Source: Copromyces sp. CBS 386.78 (Eukaryota > Ascomycota > Sordariomycetes > Sordariales > Sordariaceae). From it: DNA of 64,000 nt. Every line of letters starts with the position of its first letter. Positions within the stretch are counted from its first letter, which is position 1. Location: positions 186,001 through 250,000 of the forward strand of contig MU839083.1 of assembly GCA_030685235.1 (NCBI GenBank), read 5' to 3'. Made by a program: the position numbers and the translations under genes. Of the stretch, positions 24,125 through 36,771 are shown one piece after another. A model generated the notes under the pieces. The model did no database searches and had not been told where the DNA came from. It worked only from the letters and a program-made list of their open reading frames with translations.

Positions 24125-26980
24125 TCAGAGCTTAGCCCTCGCCCCTTTACCATTCCTACCCAACTCTTCCCGACTTTTCCCCAACCCCTCACTCAACTCT
24201 ATCCGGTCCCACCAAAACCTGCAAGCCTTCAACAAGATCCCATCAAGAACCTCCTCCTTGACCGGTGTGCCGGGACTACTACCTCCCGCCCGCTCATTAT
24301 TCCCTTCTCCAAAAACAATCATCCTGCCCGTTCCCTCTGGCGCCTTCGTATCGTCATCATCACTGCTGCTGCTGCTCTGTTTCCACAATGAAGACAATGA
24401 CCAGGACCTCCTTTCGGTTTCGGTCATCTTCTCGGCAGTCTTCTTCAACTCGTGATCATCCTCCCCAAACGGCGTCCTAAAAACCGGCCACTCCACCTTC
24501 TCCCCACCGTCCTTCCCATCCGTCTCAACCTCGATCCTCTTCTCTCCAGCTACAAACCTTCCCCAAGCAGCATTCATCCCATCCGCCACCTTCCTCAACC
24601 CTTTACTCCTTCCGGATGGCCCAAGGGACCGCAAAAAGTCCATATCATGCGTCACGACCGGTGCCTCATCCGCGTGATTTGCCGCGTTCCAGTTACCTCT
24701 GGCCGCAAACCGGTACACATGCACCGGCAGGCCGGCCTGGCTCATAAAATGCGCCGTCTGTAACACGGGGCAGATGTAAGCGTAGTGGCTGTAAGCGGCG
24801 TCGAGACGGGCCCATTGGGCTCCCTGGCCGTTGGGCACGGAGCGGTATGGACTTTTCTGGGGGTTGGTGACTGGGTCCGGGTAGAGATCTTCGAGCGCGG
24901 CGAGGTCGTCGTCGCTGAGGGTGGGGATGAGGGTCTTGAAGAAGGAGCGGAAGTCATCGTTGGTTTTGGCGTTGTGCGGGATGAACATGGCGCCTTCATT
25001 TGTGTTGAAGCCCGTCAGGATGGGGATGCGGAGATGTTTGCCTCGACGCCAGGAGGTAATGGGAAGGTCGGGGATTAGGACGGGGGTGGTTTCGCTGTTG
25101 CTTTTGCTGTTGCTGGTGGCTTGTTGTTGGTCGTGAAGCCCGTCGATGACGGGTTGGAAGGGCCAGGTGACGCTGGGTTCGTAGCGGTCCCAGACTTTCT
25201 TGGAGGCTTTGACGACGGTCTCGAGCGGAAGCTTGCGAAGACTGTCAAAGACTTGATCCTCTGTTACGCCGTCGACGCCAGCAGCGGCAAGGAATTCACG
25301 AAACTGGACCAGGTGACGAGGATGGTTTGGGAGGAGGACGGCTCTAGCAGTAGTAGCGCCGGACTCCAGGATGGCTCTGTGAAAGGGTGCCGGAGTCTCC
25401 TTTCGGGCGTAGTACATGATGTGGTGCCCAATCTAAAAGGAGAAAATTGGGTCAGCACGAGTCCCCGCGGTGTGTATGAAGACATCTCGAAATACGAGAT
25501 CAATACTTCAGGGGGTCAAGAAACCAAAACGTACCGAATGTGCACCAGCACTAAGTCCCATAATAGTAACATTATCCGGATCACCCCCAAAAGCTTTCAC
25601 GTTCTCCCTAACCCACTCCAACATCATAGCCTGATCCCTCAATCCCAGATTCAATAGCCCTTCCTTGGCCGTCAACGCTGACGGGAGGAACCCCAACGCA
25701 CCTACACGATAGTTGAAGTTGATGCCTATCATAGGCGCATCGGCCCAAGCAATGAAGCTCGCCATATTGCGCTCAACGCCCATACCCCCGTTGAAGGCAC
25801 CTCCATGAATGTAGACAACCACGGGCAGCAACGCGGGCCGCTTGCTGCTGTCCCCCCTTTTCAGTCCATCGTCATCCACAAGACCAGCCGGCCTGTAGAT
25901 ATTGGCGTTCAAACAGTTCTCCCCAAACCCGTTTCCAACGGTTCCTCCTATAGGACAATTCTCGCCGAACTTGACAGCCTGGAACGTCTGATCGGAGTCC
26001 GATAGTGCCTTGGGTGGCCGGAAGCGGTTTTCTCCTCCGGTGGTCTGAGCGAAGGGAACACCGCGCCAGGCCTCGATGGCCTTCGGGAAGCGGTACTCGA
26101 CAGGCAAGTGGACGCCGATGTACCGACCTTGGCGCAAGGTGACTGCAGGAGCAGAGGTGGCTGTAGCGCCGGGCTTCTTTATGTTGGCCATGGTGGTGGT
26201 TATGGTCAACAAGGTGGTAGAGAATGGGGATTGCGACGCGTCCTTGGCGTCTGCAATCTGAGATGTCGGAGTTGGGACCGAAGTGTAAGAATATGCGGAC
26301 GAGCTGGAGAAGGAGGACGAAGCCGAAGGAGAAGATGCGGACGAAAGTAGACCTAGCTCGAGATCCGGGTCGACAGATGAAGTTATTGCCTTTGTACTAC
26401 CACCACTACTACTGTCTGCCTTGTTGCCGTTACCGTCGTTGTCGCCGTAGTTGCCGTGTTGGGTGGCACTACTCAGGGCGCCCTTTTCCACGTCGTCCGA
26501 GGGAGCAAACGAGGGGCCGCCGCGGCCGGTGGCATTGTTATATCGGTAGTTGTATAGGCAGACGCACAGGAAGCCAATGATGAAAGCCCAGGCTGAAAAC
26601 AACATCATCTTTTTGGATAGCCTCTTTATTAGCCGGGAGCGCCCGCGTCGCGTATACCGGGGCTTCTCAGACTCAGAGAGGAGGGGAAGATGCGGAGGCG
26701 GCGGGCTTCCTAGTAGTGACGTTGGAGTCGAGCTTCCACTGCTATCATCACTAGCTCGGCGGGCTGTGCATGATGCTAAGAGCGGGGTGCTATCGGTACT
26801 GGGACTGCCCCATCCCAGGATCGACGTCGGCGGTTGGGGTTCCCCATTTTCAACTGAACTGACACTGACAGCGGCGTCCGCAGTGGATGTTTCGTCTGGA
26901 TCCAGGGCCTGATCGACGCGGGAGCCTGTGCCGAGACGTTGGACCCCGTCATGTACAGGCAATCGCGACGGGCTTGGCAT
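24125..26980 (-). CDS. Membrane-anchored type-B carboxylesterase (cholinesterase-like alpha/beta hydrolase)
   Basis: Two exons, 26980-25535 and 25432-24125, with a 102-nt intron (GTACGT donor, TTTTAG acceptor). They join in frame to give 917 residues. The intron falls just after the nucleophile elbow GLSAGAHS (Ser477). The conserved continuation IGHHIMYY shows that the junction is right. The other triad members are Glu628 (GFNTNEG) and His735 (ANHADEAP). The family signature ENCLNANIYRP precedes the HGGAF oxyanion-hole motif. The first 124 residues are Ser/Pro-rich and end in a basic patch. A hydrophobic segment, MMLFSAWAFIIGFLCVCLY (about 125-143), without a cleavable signal, predicts a type II membrane protein with a Ser-rich stalk and lumenal or extracellular catalytic domain. 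The ATG at 26980 is the first in frame. Substrate unknown. Confidence 0.88.
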
Positions 26981-28941
26981 TGCGACTCTTTTCGCCAACA
27001 GAAAAGCTTCTCTTGACGTTTGATGGTCGTTTTCTTCGCCGGTTCTTGAGGTCCAACGCGCGCTATGCTTCTCGGCTATGGATTTCCCATATTGCTGATG
27101 TTACTCAGCTACTCGTTGGTGCCTGTGGTTGGGGTGGTAGAGGTGGGGCGACTAAAGTGACTGATGATGGGAATCAAAGATCGGGTTGAACTCGACTGTC
27201 TTTGGCTTCAGGAAGTCTTTGAAGATACCGCGTGGCTGGAGAACCCTGGGGAAAAATGTTTTCTAGTTGTTGAAGCGGATGGTCAAATGTTCAAGTTGTA
27301 GCTAGGAACGAATGATTGATGCGCGTCGGGCGTCGAATGTCAAATGCACGGGCTGCTTAGGCAAGGTACGGTACCTCCCGTATAATCGAATGATGACGAT
27401 GTATTGGACATAACCGAAACCGAGCAGAAGAAAGAAGGAAGGAAAGAGAGAATGAAGGAGCGACGGCGACTATGACGATACCGCAACTGAGCGAAAGACT
27501 CGATCGAAAGGGAGAAAGGACGGCCGGGGAAGACCAGAATCGAACAAGCGAGAGACGTCACTTGGTGGCAGTTGGTGAGATTTTGGTGATTCAGCTGGGC
27601 GAAAAAACTGCCTGCACTGAGCAGCTAGGTACCTACCTTTTGTCAGCCCACAGTCACTGCTTCAGTTTGTTCTTCGGTGCGTGCTGTGTTCTTTGCATCC
27701 TTCATAGGTTCCACTTTGATCCAAAACCTGTCGTGTAGAGGAGGAAAGAGCAGAAAAGAAACAACAGGAGAAGGCGGATCTAATGCCAGCGCATGCTGCT
27801 GCTCGTTCAGGCCGTACCTGACGACGGGAGCTGACCAACAACAATAGTAGGTATGCAAGCCTCAAACGTCAAATCAATCTTTACTCCTGCCATCCCATCA
27901 ACATTCACAAAGTACATGATGCGGAACGAATGCAACGGACGGCTGCTACGCCTCCGCCCGTTATATTCTTGACATGACAGCAGCAATTTGGAAACGGGCG
28001 TTAAGAGACGACAGTAAACATTCGTCAGACAGAGGTCCGAATCGTTTTGCTCCGGCTCGGTAGGGCATCGTTCGCCTCCAGTATCCTCTTCTCGCCTACT
28101 CCGTCCCTTTTCGCGGTCGGCGCGTACCACAAACATGAATGTAACAAGGCCGAGTCTCGAATATCGAATAGGAAGGTATGCGAGACAGATCAAAGTCGAC
28201 GCAATTTGCTCATGACACCTTGGCCCTAACTTCACTTCGACACCCTTCCCACTTGTCATAAGCGCCCTGCCAAAATCGTCGTTGATTGTTCTTCGTCTCA
28301 CTCTACTCTATCTAGCATCCAGCGTCGCCTTATATCATGACCACCTTGGCTAAGCTGAACTTCCTGTAAAGTAAAAATACCCCCGCCAAAACGCGCTCAA
28401 AATACTAAGCGGCGGGCTGACCGGTAAGCCTGTGCGACAAACAGTTGCCGCCGCGTACGAGAAAAACCTAACGACCTAAAACCGAAAGACCCGTTGCCTC
28501 TTCCAATAACCCAATCGTCCAATCGGTTGGTGAGAACTCCGTTTAACATGCTGTAAGTAATCGTAGGTAGTTCCTGGGCGTCAGTGTGTAAAAAAAAATC
28601 GGTAAAACCAAGCTGGCGTCCTCAAGAGATGGTGATGGCTGCCACGATGGTGCTCCGAAAGCTTTGAAATGAAGCAAGTTGAAAGGATAAGAAAGACAGT
28701 ATGTATAAGACCATAAAACGTGAGTAGAAGAAAAAGAAAAGAAAGGTTGACGCAAACACTGCTATGCAGCCTTCTTTTGAAAATGCCCACACAAACCATG
28801 AACTCCAGGCCATAATAAGAGAAAAGCATGCAAGACCGGAATGGTAACAAAGCCTGAGCCACAACTCCGCGTCAACCTGAACATTTCAGGTCGTCGTCCA
28901 CTCGCCTTGAAATGCCGAATCCATCGTGCAACACTACTTTC
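26981..28941. other. Intergenic region upstream of the carboxylesterase
   Basis: About 2 kb between two minus-strand genes. It probably holds the carboxylesterase promoter and 5' leader and the 3' UTR of the upstream gene. A minus-strand frame at 27807-28301 has no recognisable domain and no supporting codon bias, so it is not called. Confidence 0.5.
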
Positions 28942-31647
28942 TCAGGATGTGAAACGAAGCCTCATTGTCTGAGAGCTCCCGACCATGCTGTCCCTCTTCT
29001 TCTTTCCATCACGAGTAGCGGCTTTGTGTGCGTGCTTGTCTGCCCACTCGCGGCTCTGCATCCTAGACCTATCAGCCGCCTCCTTTCGGGCTCTCTTCGC
29101 CACCTCCTCCCTTTCGTGCCGCTCTCTCTCACGCTCCGCCGTATGGTCATTGTCGCGTTTAACCACCCCCTTGCCCCGTTGCCTCTGCTTCTGTGCCTCC
29201 TCCGCACTCACTGTACTACGCCTGCTAACCGTGCTACTGCCCGTGACGCCACTGCGGTTGCTACCTGCCGACGCCCTCGAGGTGCCACGACCCGCATTGG
29301 CTGCCGACAGCGAATCGATCATGCTCAAGCGGCCGCGCGCCGGAAGAGTTGCCGCATTATACGACTGTCGCTTGGTCGACGCGGCCGATCTGCCCAATGT
29401 GGAGTTCCGCTTGTTCGCCGAAGAAGCTGTCGGTGACGCAAAGGAAGCTGTAGCGGGCGCCTTTGATACTGGAGAACGGGGCTCTGCATAACCGCTAGCA
29501 TTGTTGTCCTCAAATGCACGAGCAACACTAGGTCTCCCTTGCCGCGCCCGACTAACAACCGTCTCGCGAGGATTCGCAGCTTTTGAGACGCTGCCACGGA
29601 CCGAGCGAGACTTGGACTCGCGACCCTTACGGTCCTCTTCCTGAGCTCGTTGTTTGGCCTCCAACTCCTCTCTCCTGCAACGTGACATTGTCTCACCGGG
29701 TAGCTCAGAAGCGGCTCTCGTGGACGTTCTGATTGATCTGACACGAACTTTGGGAGGAGCAGTCCAGGAATCATCCATAGAGGCAGCATGCTCGGAATTG
29801 TTTTGCTGTGAAAGACGGGATGCACGGTGTTCCTTGAGGCGGCGGGCCACAGCTTCTCCGGGTAGCTCGAACGAGGCCACAGTGGGCGCTTTGTTGGACT
29901 TGGCCGGAGGCCTGGGTGGCAGAAGGCTCGTTGGCTGAGTTGCTGTTCCCTTCTTTATAGCAGCCGCTTTATCCTCGGCGAAGCTCATCGAGCTTGACTT
30001 CCGCAACGTTGAAGACCGATCAACATCCTTCAGGCGGACCGTGGCAGCTCCAGTTTTCTTGGAGCTTGTGCGCAGAGGCGGGGCGGCCTTGGGTGTTCTC
30101 TGGAGGCTCGCAATCGAGGGTCTTCTTGCGTCCACAGGAGACAAAATTCGGTGAATTTGCGCCAAGGCGTTGGCGGCTTCCAGTTCATCCTCGAGCTTGT
30201 CAAGAGCTTCAACCGAGTCCTCGATCCTGGATGCCGGACTCGGGATGGGTGAAAATAGTCTGGTTGATTCCATGCCGTCTTCAATGGCCTCCGAGAGGTG
30301 CTGACGATATCTGTGATGTTGTTCGGTCTCCCACCTCATGTGGGACTCTTGGTGGCAACCATCCAGCGTCTCCAAGGAATGATGGTGGTATCGGTGACAG
30401 GAATCAGTCTCCCACATCCGGGCCTCGTCTTGGACATGGTGGCCGTCTACTAAATGTGAATCTGATTCTCGAGCTTCATCTCTCTCTTCCTCGAATTGGT
30501 ATTCGCCGATGAGAAGAGAATCTGACTCGAAGCTCGCCTGAGGCTCATGTCGATGGGCCATGTCCATCTGTCTGTGGTCATCGCGCACTTCATCGTCCGT
30601 ATGGTAGACACTGGTGTCTTCAGCCACGCTAGAATCGGCATCCATCTGGACAATGGTGTTCTCAAACTCGCCTGCCCTGTCACCCATCATGCTCTCGGTC
30701 TCTTCATCGATTGTCTCGCGCGTGATGTGTGAGGTGCTAATCTCAAGATGGGATGCTTCGGGATGGATGGTGATGCTTGTCGGGACAGCGTTATCCACGA
30801 CAACGTCGCTTTGCTCGACGTCGTCGAGCTTGGTAGCTACAACCGTGTAAATATCAGCGGATTGATCTCCGTTGTCGGTGCCCAACAGGACATCCGGCGT
30901 AGACTTTGAACGACGTGGGACGAGGTTGCAGCCAAAGTAAAGCAGCTTTTTTGGGTTCTCAAATCCTTGGTAGCCACAGCGCTGAGGATGTCCATGAGAA
31001 CAGGTAGGGTGAGCACACTCTCTGGATCCCGTAGAGCCACAACTCTCTGGGTTATCGTGAGAGCAGATAGGATGAGCGCACTCTTCGGGCGAGGTTTTCG
31101 CAGGAAATGACAAAACCCACTCGAAGTGACCTGCGTAGTGTTTGGCCAACTGCTCCGCGTTGCTAGGGAGATTTCGACTTTCAAGGGCGAGAGGATTGTT
31201 TTCCAAGAATTCTGAGAGACCCATCACGCTCAAGTCAGTTTGTCTTCATTGCACGAAAGTTGCCTAACTGCCAAATGCTGGGAGAGGAAAACGCATACCT
31301 TTTGAGACGAATGCAGAGAGGGCTTCAGAATTAGCTTCTTCGCCTAGCTTTTCGCGCACTTGACTAGCAGTCTCGGTTTCCGGTCCAGGCTCGTCACTTT
31401 GGTGTCTAGCAGTACCTCTGGCCCTGGTATTTGCCTTCTCAGGGCTACCCAAAAAAGTGTTTTGGAGATTGAGTGTCTGAATTTTGATCGGCTTCCTGCT
31501 ATGATTGTGGCTGGAGTCAGGATTTCGATCCTGGACACGAGACTGATTGTTGCCGAGTCTGTGGGGGGAGCATCTGGAGTGTACTCCATGGTCGTGGATA
31601 TCGAAACCGATTCCGTGTCGGTGTTGGTAGGTGGTGGTGGTCGCCAT
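28942..31647 (-). CDS. Conserved fungal protein of unknown function with Cys/His repeats and basic C-terminus
   Basis: Predicted as two exons, 31647-31299 and 31211-28942, giving 872 residues. The 87-nt intron has a GTATGC donor, a CTGAC branch site and a CTCAG acceptor, and it is the acceptor that restores the frame. Residues about 158-199 contain two adjacent copies of an E-C-A-H-P-x-C-S-H unit, each followed by a third Cys, a possible metal-binding pair. Around 383-425 lie two His/Arg-rich repeats (SCHRYHHHSLETLDG and QHHRYRQHLSEAIEDG). Further on, the motif F/S-E-L-P-G-E recurs at about 564 and 618, each before a basic Glu/Arg-rich helix. The C-terminal 90 residues are highly charged and likely helical. 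No enzyme domain is seen. Layout resembles cytoskeletal or nuclear scaffold proteins, but this is not evidence of function. The first exon is the least certain part. Confidence 0.7.
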
Positions 31648-32564
31648 GACTGTAATTAAGTCTTCGTTTTAATATCGGCTCTTCCCGAAATAGGCCAAGA
31701 CCTGGAGGCCAGACAATTGTGATGCTGACCGGCCTGAACAAGGATTTTAGAGTAATCTCGCACCAGGGAAAGGCCAAAATTATCTCTGTGCAGACGCGGG
31801 GTGTGCTTGTTATCCAGAAAAGGGAGATTGTGATGGGCTAGATCTGGGGAAGGCTGATCGAAAACTTGTTGGTTATTGATTGAACAATTATGCTGGTGTA
31901 GCAGTTGGCTCTGTGGTCCTTGGACGATGAAGTGATTCAACTGAAGTGGTCGAGGAAATGTGGTGGAGTCCTAGAGGCAGTTGGCTTTTGTGCTTCATCC
32001 AGAACGTCATGCGTCTTGGTACTGGCGGCGGGCGCTCTTCCCCTTTCCCTCACCTGGCAGTTGAGCTCTTGCCCGCAACTCCTTCCCATCTTCACCACAA
32101 TGCTCGAGTGCCATTCCCATGTTCTCAGCACCTTTGCATGACTCCTGACTGCAAGTGCCCGTGGTCTCGTGGCGGTTGTTGTCCGATGCCCTAAAACGGC
32201 GACTTCCTCCAACAACCCCCTGGCTGGCTTCGACCGACAACACTGATTTCTTTATTAGTGATCAAGTAGAAACAGCCGGCCTCTCGCTGGTTGCTCAAAC
32301 CGTTCTTCCAGTTCGTACCTATTCGGAACATACAAACGGAGGTTGGTAGCACTAGTGGATAGTAGGGTAGTCCACATAGGTTCATACTCTAACGTGAAGC
32401 GTTCTGACCTGGATTGCGTCTCCTTCTAGAAGACCTTGGTGCGGTGGTAGCATATGACGCATCAAAAATAATCACTTCTGACCTGAATCCCAGCTAAACG
32501 AACTGGCTGAATGGTATTGTTGCCTCGCCGGCCGAGGTGAACTGGAACCGACGCTTCCTTCGGG
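31648..32564. other. Intergenic between the 872-residue protein gene and dad2
   Basis: About 0.9 kb containing the promoter and leader of the minus-strand gene to the left and the 3' region of dad2. No coding signal is seen. Confidence 0.5.
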
Positions 32565-33012
32565 TTACTCTTCTTCTGCAACTCCCTCCGCATGTGCTTG
32601 AAGAGCCGGCGCATGCTCGGTTGGAATGCGAACAAGCGTCTGGGGAAGATCGTTCTCTGAGGGCTCTGGGACACTTGCACTTGGCTCGGGCAATTTGGCT
32701 GAGGCAATCATGTCAATAACGAGGGAGGATGATATGGTATTGATGGTGCTTACCGGACGCCATGTTGATAGCTCTCAGCACATTATGCCAGTTGCTGAGA
32801 ACAAGGGCAATAGCTTCTGTCCCATCGGAAAGGGTAGACAGCTTTTGTGCGAGCGCCTCCATCTGTGTTGCCATTGCCGCGCTCAGATCGCGAAGCTCCT
32901 TGAGATTCTCCAGTTCGGCCTTCTTCTCGTTGACTCGGGCAACCAGGGCGGGAGACTGGCCCGTGGTGCTTGCGCCCATGGACGAAAAGCCTCTGGCAGG
33001 AAAGGCAGACAT
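32565..33012 (-). CDS. dad2: DASH/Dam1 complex subunit Dad2
   Basis: Two exons, 33012-32754 and 32698-32565, with a 55-nt intron (GTAAGC donor, CTCAG acceptor), giving 130 residues. The core matches fungal Dad2: a coiled coil with KKAELENLKELRDLSAAM, then LSDGTEAIALVLSNWHNV and LRAINMAS. After the intron comes the family C-terminal motif LPQTLVRIPTE. Dad2 is one of ten DASH subunits that form rings around kinetochore microtubules and couple chromosomes to depolymerising plus ends. The ATG at 33012 is the first in frame and gives the usual length. It is divergently arranged with sgo1, another chromosome-segregation gene. Assignment is by motif recognition and is strong. Confidence 0.95.
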
Positions 33013-33674
33013 TGTGGATGTGAGAAGTGGAAGAAAATTGGAAAGCCGCAAGATCTACATGTGTTTGAGAAACTGAATAGTCAAGAGCAGCTAGTCTAAT
33101 CCAAGTGGAAGTTCCGCTTGACAAGGTGCAAGACGGGAGGAAAGAGCGTCCCGTTGTTGTGATTGCTTCTTGCTTTAACTGCTGCTAAAGTGGCCGGCAC
33201 TTGCTGCTCATGCAGCAGGCGCTTCCACTTCGGGCTTTGTGCGGCAGGCAACACCGCAGCCCAGGTCGCCCTGAAAACAGTGACGTGCCTGCTGAGGAGA
33301 GGTGAAGCTTCCAGTGGGCCGCGTCCCGCTTCAGAACTCCGTTGCTGGTCAACCCTGGACCTTGGCCAACTGCAAGAGAACGGTGACGCTAAACCGCTTT
33401 GGGAACCAGAGTAAACAAAAATGTTCGCGAAATAAACCTGGGGATTTGTCCACCTCCGCTCCCACCCAATCCGCCGCACTGTTGCAGCCGCCCGCTCGCC
33501 ATTCGACACACGCCCAGCCTCTTCCGTCCCCAACGTATCGATCGCATTCCAGACAATACCACCCCAACAGCTTCACATACCCGACGACCAGTATTGTATG
33601 TCTATGATAGCGATCCGGTCAAACTAACAACAAACCTTTTTTTGCTGTCCTGTCCGCGAGGACGACAATGCGAA
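33013..33674. promoter_or_regulatory. Shared intergenic promoter region of dad2 and sgo1
   Basis: 662 bases separate the two divergent start codons. The region must hold both promoters and 5' leaders. No TATA box stands out. Co-regulation through the cell cycle would make sense, but nothing in the sequence proves it. Confidence 0.5.
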
Positions 33675-36138
33675 ATGGCACGCCTCAACGAACAAGCCAT
33701 GTCGTCTGTCTCGTCGTCAACAGACAATCTCGAACTTCGTATGTGTCGCGACTCTGTCTCCCTAAACGCGCCACTGCGACGACACAGCTAACCCAATCGC
33801 GTCTTAATAGTGCGTAGGAAGTTCCTCAGGCAAAACAGAGATATTGCTCGGGTCAATTCCACACAGTCACTCCGTATTCGCGGGCTGGAAAATGAATGCG
33901 CTCGTTTGCTGTCGGAAAACCTCGAACTTCGTAGTCAGGTCTTGCGCCTCGAAAAGGAGCTCCAAGACAACGCTGCGCAAAGAGTGGCCGATCATGCGCT
34001 CGAGATCAAGGCCAAGATGGAGACGCAGTTGGCGGAACTTGGTTCAATGCTAGCAAGCCTAGGGGAGCCGCCCTCGAAGCGACGCCCCTCAGAAGAAAGG
34101 CGATACGCGCAACCTCGACCGAGCGTTCATCGGAGCCCTCCCCTAAGAAGAGCACGCCAGGAGGCCGACCAGGAACTACTTGCTGAGCAGGAAGGGAGGC
34201 TACCACCGATTTACGAGAACAAGACGTATGCGCGAGCTACGATGAAGTAAGTTGCATAACATCATTCCCGGTACACTACTAGTTGAAGCATATGGCTGAC
34301 GCCCAAACAGCAGCGAGGAAATCCTAGCGTTGTGCATGCAGGCAGATGACTCGAACGACTCGCCAGACATTGGACCGCCGCCAGTATCTAGGTTTGTTGA
34401 GGATGATATGGTCATACCTCGATCACCATCGCCAAGCAAGAACGCCGAGACTGAAGAGGTGGAAGCTACCGAGCAAGTGGAAGAGAGCCCTAGGGGTCTT
34501 CAAGTGCCGCCGTCACTATCGCCGCCCAAACTTAACTTTGACAGGAGACCGAATATGATCCTTTTCAGCCCGCCCAAAGAATCGGCAATTACGGAACCTA
34601 CCAAGATGTCTAGTCCCCTCCAGATGGAACCGCCAAAACAATTTTCCTCGGCTGCACCAAGTGTGATGATACGAGCAGGCCTCAAGCGAAAGTTGAACGA
34701 CGAGAACGAAAACGAACCCAACAAGGCAACCAAGCTTCAGCAAGGAAAGGACGTTGGTAGTACGACTGGGAAGAAGAAGGGACTCTCTGTCCGAGACCCG
34801 CAAAAGAGGAAAAGCATCAAAGAGACCGCAACGAAACCGAGAGCTCCACTGTCAGCAAAGAGCACGAACGAGCACATTGCTTCTCCGAAGAAGGCGACGA
34901 AGGCTTACGAGGTAGACGACGGTTTCAAGCCGGTGAAGGTGCACAAGGGACAAAAGGGCAAGGAGAAGGGTGACTTGCCACTCCCGGACGAGAAGCCAAC
35001 AGCAGGACAAGTACAAGGAACTTCTACGTCAGCATTTATGAACATCGAGATCCTCCCACCGGCTCTGGAACCTACTCCTGAGATTGCAGAGATTCCCGAA
35101 ACCGATATTCTGATCACACCTGGAACACCAGAGCGCGCCTCCGGAAGCACCGTTGTGACCCACGACACCCCGCCGCCAGCCCACATTTCATCTAATGGAG
35201 AGACGTCGCGGCCTAGCAGGCGTGCCAGAGCGGCCATCAGCTATACGGAGCCCAATTTGCGCGACAAGATGCGGCGACCCACCAAGGAGCTCTTTGATGC
35301 CGTTTCTGGGGAGGGCAAGTTCCTCCATAGACCAGCAGCGCAACAGCAGCAACAGCGCAGGGGGGACGAGTCGGCACCGACGTCAGTGAACAAGGTCAAG
35401 GCCGAGCCGGAGCCGGTGGTGGATATGAGCAGCCTAACAAGCAGTACGCTATTCGAAAAGGAGATGGAGAACGAGAAGGAGAAGGAACCACAACAGGAGG
35501 AAGGGATATTATCTCCAAACGGCTTCCTCCCAAGCTCGGTCGACCTGGGAAGGAGAAGGCGCGCCTCATCCTTTTTTACTACGGCCGCTGCAATGACGAT
35601 TCCTCCGGTCCGAGAGCAACCCATCCCAAATCCACCAGCTGCGGAGGACATTGATGAAAACGCCGCGGTCGAGGCTCAAATTCAAAAGGAGTTGAGTAAT
35701 AGTATGACGACACGACCCAGAGGTGGAAAGGGGAGACAATCAATGAGCCGTCCCACACCTACAATTCCCACGGAAGTGCAAGAGGACGCACAACTCCCGA
35801 CGAACCCAGCTTCGGTGGATCTTTACGACTTTGCTAGTTGCGCATCTCCGGATACTGCTGCACCTCAAGACGAAACAAATACCGGCGATGTTGCCGGTAA
35901 CAAGAAGGCACCGAAGGGCTCAAGAAGGGCGTCCTCAGCTGCTTCGACTGAGACAACAGCAACAGCGTCCGCGAAGCCAAGATCTTCCCGGAAAAGGGCT
36001 TCGATGTTGGTGCCGAAGAAGAGCTTGTGGTCCGAGGAGCAACCGCTAGAGGACGAGGAGGAGGAAGATGTTGGCAATGACAGTGGAGGGTCGTTGTCCA
36101 AAGGCAGGGCCTCGAGGAGGAGAAGTATGATGCTTTGA
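33675..36138 (+). CDS. sgo1: Shugoshin (centromeric cohesin protector)
   Basis: Three exons, 33675-33738, 33811-34246 and 34311-36138, giving 775 residues. Intron 1 (72 nt) has GTATGT, GCTAAC and TAG. Intron 2 (64 nt) has GTAAGT, GCTGAC and CAG. The N-terminal coiled coil (LRRKFLRQNRDIARVNS then LRIRGLENECARLLSENLEL) is the shugoshin homodimer/PP2A-binding region. The basic C-terminal motif SRRARAAISYTEPNLRDKMR (about residue 470) is the conserved shugoshin C-box that reads phosphorylated histone H2A. The long middle and tail are Pro/Glu/Lys-rich and disordered, typical of fungal shugoshins. Shugoshin protects centromeric cohesin in meiosis I and supports chromosomal passenger recruitment. 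The exon joins follow directly from frame and from the LRRKFLR block, which spans the first junction. Confidence 0.94.
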
Positions 36139-36771
36139 ATCGACCTTGGTAAAGCTGGGAGCCTGGGATGGAAATGATGTACAGAGACCTGCTTCAACGG
36201 CACAGCGTACGGCGTTCGGTTGTTTATAGGGGTTGGAGTTGTATTACATGTGTCGGACTGGACAAGAGCTCCCCCACTACTGTACTAAGCACGAAAACTT
36301 GCATGTTGGATAGCTCAGACATCGGGGCTTCATGACCGTAGTGTACCTTATGAACTGTAGACCAAAGTATTCCCCTGAGCAAGTATCAACAATGCGTTGC
36401 TGCGCGACGGTTAGCGCTGACAGCTGGCAGCGAATGCCACGACACGTTCTTCCGTTCTGTTCGGCAGTCCCTCCTCTGCCCCACCTCTGGGGCGGTGGGG
36501 TACCTTACCGTCCACTGGCGACGGTAGCAGGGAGCTTGGTCCAGGTCGATTCTATCAACTTTTCGAGGGGATCCAGCATCCCACCTTGACGCTGAAGCTG
36601 CCTGCCCGATCATTGAACTGGAGAACAGCAAACAACGGCCATTCCCTCTCCAGATTTTTGCCAACCATCTGCTTCTCCCCACGCATTCTGAAGCATCACC
36701 ATCTGGACGGATCCTATTACAGCTTTCTTCTTTTCAGTCACCAGTAAAGCAACCCACATAAATCAGGCACC
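36139..36771. other. Intergenic between sgo1 and cct3
   Basis: The 3' region of sgo1 and the promoter and leader of cct3. No further gene is seen. A pyrimidine-rich stretch precedes the cct3 start. Confidence 0.5.

Noticed and set aside
31344..31589. Alternative minus-strand frame in the first exon of the 872-residue protein
   Set aside because: It ends before the splice donor and does not connect in phase to exon 2. The neighbouring frame does, through a CTGAC branch site and a CAG acceptor.
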